NCBI GenBank assembly: GCA_946481965.1
Contig: CAMLPN010000013.1
Span: 1-48,859 of the forward strand
Source: an uncultured Neisseriaceae bacterium
Lineage (GTDB): Bacteria; Pseudomonadota; Gammaproteobacteria; Burkholderiales; Neisseriaceae
Reading direction: 5' to 3'
Length of the DNA stretch: 48,859 nt
A program made the translations under genes and the position numbers. Under the pieces are notes generated by a model. It ran no database searches. It was given only the letters and a program-made list of their open reading frames with translations, and had not been told where the DNA came from. Shown piece by piece: positions 27,732 to 37,211 of the stretch; position 1 is the first letter of the stretch; every line of letters starts with the position of its first letter.

Positions 27732-29506
27732 CTATTGTTTGGTATATAAATTTTAGATTGGCGTTCTAAACATCTGGCTAAATTCATTCAATAAGAGCTT
27801 CTAAAAGAACCGCACTTAAGCTGTTATTATAGAAGCTCTTGGTTTATGCATAAAATTTTCATCGATAGACACAGCTAACTATTTTTATTAAAACTATTAT
27901 TTTTTTTATCTATTTACAGCAGATTTCTCAGACGATAATCCACCTGATCCAACTAAAACCAACTTACGTTATAAATTTTGAAACACCCTTGTGTAAAATA
28001 CCCGATCTATCAAAAGCTCGATTTTGTCCATAGCCATATCTCGTTTACTAATGTGCAAAAAAACTAAATGGATGTTTTGGCAAGATTGAACTGATATTTA
28101 TCAGTTCATAAAGATTAGACTCATAAAATACAAAAAATGATTATTTCATAAAATTTTTTATCCCTTAAAGTAAGCACTAACAAATCATTTATGATTGACT
28201 GAACAAGTGAATATACTAGAGCTACTAAATCTTCTCTAAAATAAATAGAGTTGATCTAAAAAATCTTATCAAAAGTTGCTGGAGCAAAAGAGATAGTTTT
28301 GCCATCATATAGATTAAATTTTGCCAGCCTTGCAGCACAATAAACTTACTTAATCTTCATCAATTCCGAATACATCGTTTCGATTTTCCAAACAGCTATA
28401 GTGAATGTACTTAACTAATGAAAAAAGATTAGCCTGATTCTCGGCACTACCCTGTACCAGCTTAATATCGCTTCTTTAAGTTCAATATCGAGCCTAAATT
28501 GCATCTAACCCTAAAACCAAATGGATCATACTTACGGTCTACCCATATTGATTCAATCGACATTTATCGGACAAGGTTATTGAGTGGTCACATCACGCAA
28601 CTTTTTTCATCACTCATCTATTTATTTACCTTTATCCCATATTCAAAATAGTTCGTAGATGTGTGATTTTTCATAAACTAGATTAGTTAATGAATCTATT
28701 TCATCCTGTAACATTTGGTCTGATTTTGCCAAATTTTTATCTGTATTTTTATTTTAGCGGCGATTTATATGCCTTATTTACCCTTCCACCTCTGTTACGA
28801 TTAATTCTGTAATATGCCAGTGCGTCATTTAACTGTCTGGCATTCATTCGTGTACCTGGGTGTTTGCGACGATCAATTTTTTCCCTGCTCTGTTTCACCA
28901 ACTATCAACGGATAATCTATGGGCACAAACATATCTCTAATGTAAGACAGCGCATAGGTGTGTCGACTCTACCACACGATGGGCAACTGAACTTAGTAAT
29001 CAACCTATTCTCATTGATGAAGCCCACACCACACGTGACTTAAACTTTAACGCACAAAATATCTCAGCCAATCAAATATATAATAGTTTTCTAGCTGCCT
29101 TAATAGCATTTGCTGAAATAATAAGCATTGAGTATTTCATTAGCATTATCCATAATTTCTAAATCAAAACCTTCAATCAATTGTTAACTGATATTTTTGC
29201 TAAGCAGAAGGCAACTACTTATACAGGCAAATAAAATCAATTTATCATTATTTATATTTTCATTGTGCAAGCTTTATTTGTATCAGATTACAGTTATTAC
29301 CATTTATTTTATGACGCATATTCCCATCTCAGATTGCATTCGCATATTGAGCCACTTAGTCACCTGCAAATTCAACAACATTGACGCTATCCAAGATTAT
29401 AATTGCCAGTATAGTTAAAATTAATTGTATAATTGACCCGTATTTTCTATCTTTTCACCTTTTTTCAAATTACCCACACTTCCTCCAAACTCTATTCTTA
29501 GACTTT
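27732..29506. other. Degraded 1.8-kb stretch between the attenuator-controlled gene and pckA
   Basis: No intact gene. An 11-bp inverted repeat (AAGAGCTTCTA at 27793-27803, complement at 27830-27840) closes the upstream unit. On the minus strand between about 28350 and 28960 several short segments still read like protein, for example 'VKYIHYSCLENRNDVFGIDE' and 'KHPGTRMNARQLNDALAYYR', separated by stops and frame changes. The identity of these relics is unknown. Confidence 0.5.
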
Positions 29507-31099
29507 ATGAACAACTTAAACCAAGCATTGGCAGATTTAGGTATAGTCGGCATTCAGGAAATATTGCGAAATCCAACCCTGGAACAGCTTTATCAGGCGG
29601 AATTAGATCCGGCTAATGAAGGATTCGAAAAAGGGATCTTAACCAAATCTGGCGCAGTAGCCGTCAAAACTGGTATTTTTACCGGTCGTTCACCTAAAGA
29701 CAGATATATTGTCGAAGATGATATCAGCAGAGACACCATCTGGTGGGATGGTAAGGTTAACCAACCTACTACCCCGGAAATATTCAACGACCTGAAACAA
29801 AAGGTTGTTAAGCATCTTTCCAATAAAAAATTATATGTAGTAGATGCTTATTGTGGCACCAATAAAGATACCAGATTAAAAGTTCGCTTTATCATGGAGG
29901 TGGCATGGCAAGCACATTTTGTGACCAATATGTTCATTCGTCCAACTGGCCATGAATTAGAAAATTTTGGTGAACCTGATTTCACTGTCATCAATGCTTC
30001 TAAATTTACCAATCCCGATTGGCGACAACAGAAACTTAATTCTGAAAATTTTGTCGTTTTCAACTTAACAGACAGAATTCAAATTATCGGTGGCACCTGG
30101 TATGGTGGCGAGATGAAAAAGGGTATGTTTTCCATGATGAACTACTACCTGCCACTTAAAAATATGCCATCAATGCATTGTTCAGCGAACGTCGGTGAAG
30201 ATGGTGACGTCGCTATTTATTTTGGTCTTTCTGGTACTGGTAAAACCACTTTATCTGCTGACCCAAAACGTTATTTGATTGGCGACGACGAACACGGCTG
30301 GGACGATAACGGAATCTTTAATTTTGAGGGTGGTTGCTATGCCAAAGTAATTGACCTTTCTGAAGAAAAAGAACCGGATATCTGGAAAGCAATTCGGCGG
30401 GATGCTTTACTGGAAAACGTGGTTGTCAACGAAGAAGGAGAAATTGACTTCGAGGATAAGTCAATTACTGAAAACACTCGTGTTTCTTATCCGATTTATC
30501 ACATTAATAAAATTGTACTGCCTTCCAAAGCGGGGCATGCGAAAAAAATCATTTATCTATCTGCTGATGCATTCGGTGTATTACCGCCGGTGTCACTACT
30601 AGACGATAATCAGGCGCAATACTATTTCCTCTGTGGCTATACCTCTAAGTTAGCCGGAACAGAACGAGGTATAACAGAACCGCAACCCTCATTCTCTCCT
30701 GCATTTGGTGAAGCGTTTTTAACCTTGCATCCGACCATTTATTCTCGAAACCTGGTTAACAAGATGAAAAAACATCATACCAAAGCCTATTTGGTAAACA
30801 CTGGCTGGAATGGTACCGGCAAACGGATTTCGCTGAAAGATACCCGCGCTATCATCGACGCTATTATTAATGGGTCAATCGAAAATGCACCCGTCGATAA
30901 AATTCCTTACCTTAACTTAACCTTCCCTAAACACCTGCCGGAAGTAGCAGATATTTTGGACCCGAGGACTACTTATACTGATGCGCAGGAATGGGAACGA
31001 AAAGCCAAAGATCTTGCTTCAAAATACATAAAATATTTTGAGCAGTTTACGGATACTGAAGAAGGAAAAAAACTGGTTGCTTCAGGACCACAATTATAA
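29507..31099 (+). CDS. pckA: Phosphoenolpyruvate carboxykinase (ATP)
   Basis: A 530-residue ATP-type PEPCK, the gluconeogenic enzyme that converts oxaloacetate to PEP. Seen: '[12 protein letters not shown]' near the N-terminus, the kinase-1a P-loop '[18 protein letters not shown]' (about 240-257), '[20 protein letters not shown]' with the metal-binding Asp residues, and '[20 protein letters not shown]' toward the end. The open frame extends upstream, but the ATG at 29507 gives the family's normal N-terminus; the ribosome site is weak. It is distinct from the GTP-type enzyme. Confidence 0.97.
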   Translation: MNNLNQALADLGIVGIQEILRNPTLEQLYQAELDPANEGFEKGILTKSGAVAVKTGIFTGRSPKDRYIVEDDISRDTIWWDGKVNQPTTPEIFNDLKQKVVKHLSNKKLYVVDAYCGTNKDTRLKVRFIMEVAWQAHFVTNMFIRPTGHELENFGEPDFTVINASKFTNPDWRQQKLNSENFVVFNLTDRIQIIGGTWYGGEMKKGMFSMMNYYLPLKNMPSMHCSANVGEDGDVAIYFGLSGTGKTTLSADPKRYLIGDDEHGWDDNGIFNFEGGCYAKVIDLSEEKEPDIWKAIRRDALLENVVVNEEGEIDFEDKSITENTRVSYPIYHINKIVLPSKAGHAKKIIYLSADAFGVLPPVSLLDDNQAQYYFLCGYTSKLAGTERGITEPQPSFSPAFGEAFLTLHPTIYSRNLVNKMKKHHTKAYLVNTGWNGTGKRISLKDTRAIIDAIINGSIENAPVDKIPYLNLTFPKHLPEVADILDPRTTYTDAQEWERKAKDLASKYIKYFEQFTDTEEGKKLVASGPQL

Positions 31100-31106
31100 A
31101 AAAACA

Positions 31107-31138
31107 AAAACTTCTAATTTCGATTAGAAGTTTTTTTT
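31107..31138 (+). terminator. Terminator after pckA
   Basis: AAAACTTCTAAT arm, TTCG tetraloop and ATTAGAAGTTTT arm, continuing into a T-run. It is very regular and lies a few bases after the stop. Confidence 0.95.
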
Positions 31139-31660
31139 ATTCAGGATTACCGCAAGGAAAAGCGCAGAATTTTCTGCCTAAGTTAATTTCTCTATTCATT
31201 CTTTTAAAATCTATTTTTTTGATAATATTAAAATATTTCTGGGATCAATTTTTATTTTTACGGAATTCAAAAAATTATTTCAAATAATAGATAAATAATC
31301 ATTGTTTGGAAACCTAGGATTTAAAATCGTATTACTTAACATTGATTTATAATTTGACCTTTAATAGGTACGGTCACATTTTCTTTTTCGTATACTTATA
31401 GACTACACACTTTTATCATTCAACTTTCTAAGCGCGAACACAATTATTATTAGAATTGTTTTTAAATTTTATAATCAAGTGGATATTTTACTATAAACTT
31501 TAATGAAATGATTGTAGATTGCCTATTTTTCATTCCTGCATAAATAATAATTCAAACGTTTTCAATAATTAATACATCGCTTAAATACTCTAAATTTTTA
31601 TTGTTTAAATCAAACTTAAATAGTGTAAACAATAAAATCATTTCCTCACTTCATTGCACA
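31139..31660. other. AT-rich spacer between pckA and nlpD
   Basis: About 520 bases, very A/T-rich, with no gene or RNA recognised. The genes on either side converge on it. Confidence 0.5.
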
Positions 31661-31701
31661 AAAAATGACTGATTTTCTAAATATAGAAATCAGTCATTTT
31701 T
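31661..31701 (-). terminator. Terminator of nlpD
   Basis: AAAAATGACTGATTT at 31661-31675 pairs with its complement ending at 31701, with a one-base bulge and an AT-rich loop. A and T runs flank both sides. It lies about 70 bp downstream of the nlpD stop on the minus strand. Confidence 0.8.
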
Positions 31702-31769
31702 AATATTGGCCATTACATAATTGTATTATATACTTTTTTACTTGATTACTTCACCAAAACTGAATTAAA

Positions 31770-32654
31770 TCATAATGGTAAAAATTTTGTTGGGTCTTGA
31801 GGTTGTCCATTTTGACGCAATTCAAAGTGCAATTGTGTCCGTTTGGCATCGGTATTACCCATAGTAGCAATCTGCTGCCCTCGTTTAATTTGCTGCCCTA
31901 CCTTAACCATTATTTTTTGATTATTACCATAGGCAGTTAAATACACCTGATTGTGCTGAATAATAATCAAATTACCATAGCCGCGTAAGCCATTACCGGC
32001 ATAAACAACTTTACCAGCTGCTGCTGCTACAACTGGTTGCCCCATACTACCACCAAAATCAATACCTTTACTGCCACCGCCAAAACCTTGCAGAATAGAA
32101 CCCGCAGTTGGCCGTACCCAATCAATACCACTGCTATTTTTCACAGTTCCAGTAGTAGTTGGTTTTGTTGTTGTAGTTGTCACCGTTGTGGTAGTGGTCG
32201 TTTTGGGTGGAGTAACAGTAGTTGTAGCAGTATCATTAGTACCAACGTAACCGGTAGGTTTTACGCGTAACACTTGTCCCAGTTTAATATTATCATCGAC
32301 AAGATTATTCCAGCTGCGTAGATTATCCTGCGTAATCTGATAACGTTTGGAAATGTTATAGATAGTATCACCTCGTTGGACAGTATGATTAGTAGCATTA
32401 ATATCAACAGGTGAATAATTTGGTACATAGCCAGTTGAAACAGGAGCCGATACTGTGGTACCACCATCTACATTAGTAGATGGTGGTGGAGTATAAGGAG
32501 CTGAGCCATATGGATTATCTGCATTAGTAGCAGCAGGAGTATCTGTATTGCCACCCGTTTCTATAGGTGCTGCCGGCTGTTTCAGACCAGTACAGGCAGC
32601 AAGTGTCAATATCAGCACACACCAGCCAGAACGAATTGCGGTTTTTTTCAACAT
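31770..32654 (-). CDS. nlpD: NlpD-like lipoprotein: LysM plus degenerate LytM domain
   Basis: A 294-residue outer-membrane lipoprotein. Lipobox LAAC is at residues 18-21. A Pro/Thr/Asn-rich linker leads to a LysM domain (about 90-133, 'HTVQRGDTIYNISKRYQ') that binds peptidoglycan. A Thr-rich linker and a C-terminal LytM/M23 domain (about 185-294) follow. The LytM zinc ligands are incomplete: 'SKGIDFGGS' replaces the HxGxD-type motif and 'YLTAYGNN' replaces the HxH region, while 'LHFELR' is kept. This matches E. coli NlpD, a non-catalytic activator of the amidase AmiC in daughter-cell separation. Confidence 0.92.
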   Translation of the reverse strand: MLKKTAIRSGWCVLILTLAACTGLKQPAAPIETGGNTDTPAATNADNPYGSAPYTPPPSTNVDGGTTVSAPVSTGYVPNYSPVDINATNHTVQRGDTIYNISKRYQITQDNLRSWNNLVDDNIKLGQVLRVKPTGYVGTNDTATTTVTPPKTTTTTTVTTTTTKPTTTGTVKNSSGIDWVRPTAGSILQGFGGGSKGIDFGGSMGQPVVAAAAGKVVYAGNGLRGYGNLIIIQHNQVYLTAYGNNQKIMVKVGQQIKRGQQIATMGNTDAKRTQLHFELRQNGQPQDPTKFLPL

Positions 32655-32811
32655 AATGGTTCACCTTAAATTATTTCGATATTTTAGATGGGTGCCAACG
32701 CTGAAGCGACGGCAACAGCCAATTTAGAACGTATCATAAACAAAGCTAAACATTATGTACAATACAATAAAACATAAATAGCACTGACACCAGTGTAAAA
32801 TTACATTTATT

Positions 32812-33684
32812 TTATTGTTTTTTATTCATAATTACCCAGTCATATAAAGCTTTCTTACTGTCACCAGATATTTGTGCTGCCAGTGATGCGGCCTGTTTAG
32901 TAGATAACTCTTGTGCCAAGATCCGCATGATACGCATTGATTCTATACTTAATTCTGTTTGTTTTTCTTTTACGGCTGGATGTAAAACCAGTACCATCTC
33001 ACCACGACTCTGATTTGCATCATTCTGGACAATTGACTGAACTTCAGCAACACTAGCACTTATATAAGTTTCATGAGCTTTACTAATCTCCCGTGCCAGC
33101 ATCAATTGTCGTTGTGGATACAGCGCCTTCATCTGCGTCAGTGTTGCTGCTATACGATGCGGTGTTTCAAACATTATCACAGGGAATTCGCTATCCAACC
33201 ATTGTCGCAAACGTTGTTCGCGCTCACCTTTTTTAGCTGGCAAAAAACCAGCAAAATAAAAATCAGACTCAGTCACCCCAGCCACACTCAGTGCAGCCAT
33301 GACTGCACTTGGTCCAGCTACAGGCAAAACTTTGTATCCAGCTTCTCGCACGCGTACTGCCAATCGTGCACCAGGATCGCACACTGCTGGTGTTCCAGCA
33401 TCAGAAACCTGTGCTACCACTTCTCCGGCTGCCAAGGCAGTAATCACTCGTTCAGCCATACTTTGCTCATTTTGTTCTCGGACACTGATTAATCGGGCAC
33501 TTAAACCGTATGCACGCAATAACTGCTGGGTGACACGCGTATCTTCAGCACAAATCAAATCTGCTTTTGCTAATACAGCCAAAGCATGAATGCTTAAATC
33601 GGTCAAGTTACCAATCGGGGTAGCCACGACATAAAGAGTTTGCGGTACAATGTTGGCAACAGCTTTCTGGTAATGAATTTGCAT
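32812..33684 (-). CDS. rsmI: 16S rRNA (cytidine1402-2'-O)-methyltransferase
   Basis: A 290-residue RsmI of the tetrapyrrole-methylase fold. 'LYVVATPIGNLTDLS' (about 17-31), 'LICAEDTRVTQQLL' (about 43-56) and 'VSDAGTPAVCDPGARLA' (about 95-111) are the family's SAM-binding and signature segments. It modifies C1402 in the ribosomal decoding centre. It is divergent from the DiaA-like gene, echoing the rsmI (yraL)...diaA-dolP neighbourhood of E. coli and Neisseria. Confidence 0.96.
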   Translation of the reverse strand: MQIHYQKAVANIVPQTLYVVATPIGNLTDLSIHALAVLAKADLICAEDTRVTQQLLRAYGLSARLISVREQNEQSMAERVITALAAGEVVAQVSDAGTPAVCDPGARLAVRVREAGYKVLPVAGPSAVMAALSVAGVTESDFYFAGFLPAKKGEREQRLRQWLDSEFPVIMFETPHRIAATLTQMKALYPQRQLMLAREISKAHETYISASVAEVQSIVQNDANQSRGEMVLVLHPAVKEKQTELSIESMRIMRILAQELSTKQAASLAAQISGDSKKALYDWVIMNKKQ

Positions 33685-34006
33685 TAAGGTCTATCCGTAT
33701 TCAGTTCTGGTCAGTAATTTGCAACAACAGTCTGTATCACTGATCAAAATATTTAAGGTAGATACTATAACACGATGTTAGTCATCGAAAGAGTGATACA
33801 CCCTTACTATACACAGGCAAATATAATTTGTTTTCGATTTCAAATATCTTTGAGATAATTTTCTGGTTGAGCAGATAAAAAAACGCTTATCATATGCTGT
33901 CTATTCCGCATTCACCTACCAAGCTGCTATCATTAAGGCTTATTCAGCAAAATTACGAATATCATAAAAAGTACATGGACTATTTTTAGATAACATTGTT
34001 TTCAAT
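33685..34006. other. Divergent promoter region of rsmI and the DiaA-like gene
   Basis: About 320 AT-rich bases with no gene. It must carry promoters in both directions; none is clear enough to call. Confidence 0.4.
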
Positions 34007-34594
34007 ATGACAGAATATCCTGCTATCCGGCAACACTTCTCCGACAGCGCGCAGCTACTTAATGAATGCGCTGATTTACTGGCTGAACCACTTGAACATG
34101 CCGCTCAAGGCATACTTATGGCACTGATGAGTGATGGTAAACTCATGATTGCCGGTAATGGTATTTATGCATCTATGGCCAATGTTATGGCAGCGTATTT
34201 AGTGACCAGATTACAACAAGACAGAATGGCATTGGCAGCATTATCCTTATGCAATAATCCAGCAGTTCTTAGTTCTCTTACCAACAGCCTCTCGGATGAT
34301 TTATTCGCTCGTCAGATTCATGCTCTGGGCAAGCAGCATGATATGCTTTGTGTGATTTCTACCGACGGTCAATGCACCAACTTATGTCAGGCAATTAAAA
34401 CCGCTCATGAGCGAGATATGCCTGTTTTGGCTATCACTGGAGGCAGCGGTGGAGAAATCGCGGCATTATTACGTGATGATGATTTCTGGCTCAATATTCC
34501 TGGCGATGATGCCCTGCGTGTTCTGGAAGCACAACAAGTGACTATCCATGCATTGTGTGCCCATATAGACCAGTTATTATTAGGCGGTTTATAA
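34007..34594 (+). CDS. diaA: DiaA-like SIS-domain protein (GmhA family)
   Basis: A 195-residue single SIS domain. The sugar-phosphate loop that reads like GNGGSAA in GmhA is 'GNGIYAS' here (about 49-55). The second loop, STSGNS in GmhA, is 'STDGQC' (about 118-123). These changes argue against heptose isomerase activity and fit DiaA, which binds DnaA without catalysis. Gene context supports DiaA: rsmI is divergent, and a DolP-like lipoprotein lies 33 bp downstream. The 3' half of the gene is duplicated almost identically at 35444-35851. Confidence 0.8.
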   Translation: MTEYPAIRQHFSDSAQLLNECADLLAEPLEHAAQGILMALMSDGKLMIAGNGIYASMANVMAAYLVTRLQQDRMALAALSLCNNPAVLSSLTNSLSDDLFARQIHALGKQHDMLCVISTDGQCTNLCQAIKTAHERDMPVLAITGGSGGEIAALLRDDDFWLNIPGDDALRVLEAQQVTIHALCAHIDQLLLGGL

Positions 34595-35443
34595 CCATTA
34601 GCATATATACAAGAATAAATTAAATACATGAAAAAATATTTATCTACCCTTCTCATTATTCTATGTATGACCGTGACTTTGACTGGTTGTCCGTCATTCC
34701 CAAGTAGGGGAGGCACCGCAGACACACTTGATCGTCGTAGCACTGGAGCCCAATTAGATGACAAAGTGATGGAAGTCAAAATTCATGATGAGGCTATGAA
34801 TTATTTGAACAACCATAGTTCAGATAAACAATTTGAACCAACAATATTCGTAATCAGTTACAACCGTCAAATACTTCTATTAGGCCTTGTCGCCAGTGAA
34901 AGCGATAAAAATATGGTTGAACGAGTTGCTCGCGCCCAGCCAGCAGCGCAAAATGTTTATAATTATGTTGATATATCCAGTAAGAACAATACATCTAGAC
35001 CAAGAATTTATAGTTATAATATTTTGGTAAATGTCAGAGGTGTATCACCAACCTACACTAAAGTAGTTTCTTATGGGCGCATCGCCTATGTAATGGGCAT
35101 TCTTACGCCAGAAGAACAGCAATCGGCAACCAATAAAATCGGCGCGGTGGATAGTGTGGGAAAAGTCATTCCCTTATATCAGACCTTTAATCCAGTATCC
35201 GCCAATAAAGGCACTAACAGTCCTAATTCTTAAATAAAAAAGCTGCAATCAGAATATCATTACTTCTGTTCGTAGTAAGCTATTGCTGGGTTTATCGAAA
35301 TCCAATCTGAATTTGCATATAATGGACAACTATTCGTAAATACTTCCTTTGAGGAAAAAACTTATAATGAGCAAGAAATCAGTTGCACCAAGCAGTAAAA
35401 ACAAAAAACGCTCAGGAAAAACCGTTCTGAGTACCTACATCAA
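34185..35443. repeat. Tandem duplication, unit 1
   Basis: A 1259-base unit running from the middle of the DiaA-like gene, through dolP copy 1, to codon 26 of a truncated membrane-protein gene. It repeats immediately as 35444-36729. Parts are almost identical and other parts clearly diverged. Confidence 0.92.
34628..35233 (+). CDS. DolP/YraP-like BON-domain lipoprotein, diverged copy
   Basis: A 201-residue lipoprotein with lipobox LTGC at residues 18-21 and two BON-like regions. It is the upstream copy of a tandem pair. Relative to the copy at 35885-36520 it lacks ten residues: three after the lipobox and seven in the second BON domain. There the conserved 'DDSWITSKIRTNLL' of the other copy is replaced by unrelated residues. 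DolP acts at the outer membrane in envelope integrity. The loss of the second BON signature suggests that this copy is drifting and may be non-functional or specialised. Confidence 0.85.
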   Translation: MKKYLSTLLIILCMTVTLTGCPSFPSRGGTADTLDRRSTGAQLDDKVMEVKIHDEAMNYLNNHSSDKQFEPTIFVISYNRQILLLGLVASESDKNMVERVARAQPAAQNVYNYVDISSKNNTSRPRIYSYNILVNVRGVSPTYTKVVSYGRIAYVMGILTPEEQQSATNKIGAVDSVGKVIPLYQTFNPVSANKGTNSPNS

Positions 35444-35483
35444 TTATGGCAGCGTATTTAGTGATCAGATTACAATAAGGTAG
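35367..35483 (+). pseudogene. Chimeric ORF: truncated membrane-protein gene fused to SIS sequence
   Basis: A 38-codon frame whose first 26 codons repeat the N-terminus of the gene at 36653 ('VAPSSKNKKRSGK'). At the duplication junction 35443/35444 it runs out of frame into the middle of the SIS gene and stops at 35481-35483. The hydrophobic membrane segment is missing. Its upstream region, including TATAAT and the ribosome site, is retained. Confidence 0.85.
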
Positions 35484-35851
35484 AATGGCACTGGCAATAT
35501 TATCGTGGTGCAATAATCCAGCAGTTCTTAGTTCTCTTACCAACACCCTTGGATGGTTTGTTCACTCATCAGCTTCCTGCTCTGGGCCAAAAGCATGATA
35601 TGCTTTGTGTGATTTCTACCGACGGTCAATGCACCAACTTATGTCAGGCAATTAAAACCGCTCATGAGCGAGATATGCCTGTTTTGGCTATCACTGGAGG
35701 CAGCGGTGGAGAAATCGCGGCATTATTACGTGATGATGATTTCTGGCTCAATATTCCTGGCGATGATGCCCTGCGTGTTCTGGAAGCACAACAAGTGACT
35801 ATCCATGCATTATGCGCCCAGATAGACCAGTTATTATTAGGCGGTTTATAA
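35444..35851 (+). pseudogene. Partial DiaA-like gene (3' two-thirds), inactivated
   Basis: A second copy of the SIS gene lacking its first third. The first 150 bases are diverged and broken by stops and indels. From 35594 to the stop at 35851 the DNA is nearly identical to 34337-34594, with only a handful of differences. An open frame from 35549 could make about 100 residues, but it lacks the first sugar-phosphate loop and has no clear ribosome site. Confidence 0.85.
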
Positions 35852-35884
35852 CCATTAGCATATATACAACAATAGGTTAAACAC

Positions 35885-36520
35885 ATGAAAAAATATTTAT
35901 CTACCCTTCTCATTGCTCTATGTATCACCGTGACTTTGACCGGTTGTCCCGCATTCCTAATTGGTGGAGGCACGGTAGCCACACTCGCCGTGACAGATCG
36001 TCGTAGCACTGGAGCCCAAACAGATGACAAAGTGATGGAGGTCAAAATTCTTGATGGGGCTATGAATTATTTGAACAACCATAGTTCAGATAAACAATTT
36101 AAACCAACACTATCCGTAATCAGTTACAACCGTCAAATACTTCTATTAGGTCTAGTCGCCAGTGAAAGCGATAAAAATCTGGTTGAACGGGTTGCACGCG
36201 CCCAGCCGGCCGCACAAAAAGTTTATAACTATGTTGATGTATCCAGTCAGAACCGAACATTAAGCCATGTAAAAGACGACTCTTGGATTACATCAAAAAT
36301 TCGTACTAATTTATTAAATGTCAAAGGTGTATCACCAACTCACATTAAAGTAGTTACTTATAATGGCATAACCTATGTAATGGGTATTCTCACGCCAGAT
36401 GAACAACAATCGGCAACCAATACCATCAGTACTACAGCAGGAGTGCAAAAAGTCATTACCTTATATCAGACCTTTAATCCAGTACCCGCTAATAAAGGCA
36501 CCAACAGTACTAATTCTTAA
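35885..36520 (+). CDS. dolP: DolP (YraP)-like BON-domain lipoprotein
   Basis: A 211-residue lipoprotein. Lipobox LTGC is at residues 18-21, followed by a Gly-rich 'LIGGGTVATLAVTDRRSTG' (about 25-43) as in YraP/DolP proteins. It has two BON domains (about 50-115 and 125-195), the second with 'KDDSWITSKIRTNLL'. DolP binds anionic phospholipid and supports outer-membrane integrity and BAM function. This downstream copy of the tandem pair keeps the family consensus and is likely the working gene. It follows the truncated SIS copy by 33 bp. Confidence 0.88.
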   Translation: MKKYLSTLLIALCITVTLTGCPAFLIGGGTVATLAVTDRRSTGAQTDDKVMEVKILDGAMNYLNNHSSDKQFKPTLSVISYNRQILLLGLVASESDKNLVERVARAQPAAQKVYNYVDVSSQNRTLSHVKDDSWITSKIRTNLLNVKGVSPTHIKVVTYNGITYVMGILTPDEQQSATNTISTTAGVQKVITLYQTFNPVPANKGTNSTNS

Positions 36521-36604
36521 ATAAAAAAACTGCGATCAGAATATCATTGTTTCTGTTCGCAGTAACTTATTGCTGGATTTACCCAAATCCAATTTGAATT
36601 TGCA

Positions 36605-36610
36605 TATAAT
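36605..36610 (+). promoter_or_regulatory. Possible -10 element TATAAT
   Basis: A perfect TATAAT lies 43 bp before the membrane-protein ATG at 36653 and is conserved in the duplicated upstream copy near 35320. No matching -35 is obvious. Confidence 0.4.
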
Positions 36611-36652
36611 GTATAACTATTCGTAATTACTTCCTTTAAGGAAATACCTATA

Positions 36653-37162
36653 ATGAGCAATAAACCAGTTGCACCAAGCAGTAAAAACAAAAAACGCTCG
36701 GGCAAAACCGGTCTGAGCACCTTCACCAAAGTAATATTAACCCTATTATTGATATTGGCTCTTTGTGTTGCCGGTTTTATATTCCATGCATGGCGAGTTA
36801 TAAATAAACCTATTGAAAAAGAAACCACCACACAGGCAGCCAGCATTGAGGTTTTAACACCTACAGGCGCACCAATAAATCCCAATGCACCTACAACCTA
36901 CGTACCCAATCCACCAGTGGCGGTGGCGGCCTCAGATCAGATAATAGCTGTTTCTGCTAGCGATACAGTACAAATAGCTACCACACCGGATAAGCCTGCA
37001 GCCAAACCACAGGCAACACCAGATGATCCAGATATGACACCTATCTTACCCACCAATGTGCCGACTGCCACCGTTAAAACCAAGAATTCAGACAATCTAG
37101 CCACAAAGAAACCTAAACGCACAAACACCACATCTAATAAGCAACTAGATCATCTGTTTTAA
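36653..37162 (+). CDS. Bitopic membrane protein with Pro/Thr-rich periplasmic tail
   Basis: 169 residues. A basic cytoplasmic N-terminus (about 1-24) is followed by one membrane helix ('VILTLLLILALCVAGFIFHA', about 27-46). A low-complexity Pro/Ala/Thr-rich periplasmic region runs to the short acidic C-terminal end 'QLDHLF'. No family is recognised; the topology resembles small divisome or wall-spanning proteins, but no SPOR domain is visible. AAGGAAATACC precedes the ATG. A 5'-truncated-in-reverse duplicate of its first 26 codons lies at 35367. A 21-bp perfect terminator follows. Confidence 0.8.
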   Translation: MSNKPVAPSSKNKKRSGKTGLSTFTKVILTLLLILALCVAGFIFHAWRVINKPIEKETTTQAASIEVLTPTGAPINPNAPTTYVPNPPVAVAASDQIIAVSASDTVQIATTPDKPAAKPQATPDDPDMTPILPTNVPTATVKTKNSDNLATKKPKRTNTTSNKQLDHLF

Positions 37163-37165
37163 ACT

Positions 37166-37211
37166 TTTTAATTAAATAAGCCCATCCTAAGATGGGCTTA
37201 TTTAATTAAAA
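37166..37211. terminator. Very long bidirectional terminator
   Basis: A perfect 21-bp inverted repeat (37166-37186 and 37191-37211) with a four-base CTAA loop. The GC core is GCCCATC and A/T tails lie on both sides. Confidence 0.92.

Larger units (their letters stand above)
35444..36729. repeat. Tandem duplication, unit 2
   Basis: The second copy of the 34185-35443 unit. The offset is 1257 bases across the SIS end and the dolP start, and 1286-1287 after the ten-codon length difference in dolP. Confidence 0.92.

Noticed and set aside
28900-29010. Zinc-ribbon 'CPSCGR' on the minus strand as a transposase or IspG fragment
   Set aside because: Only a few residues match, and flanking sequence does not extend to either family in any frame.
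32037-32270. Ser/Thr-rich open frame opposite nlpD
   Set aside because: It is the antisense shadow of the Thr-rich linker of nlpD.
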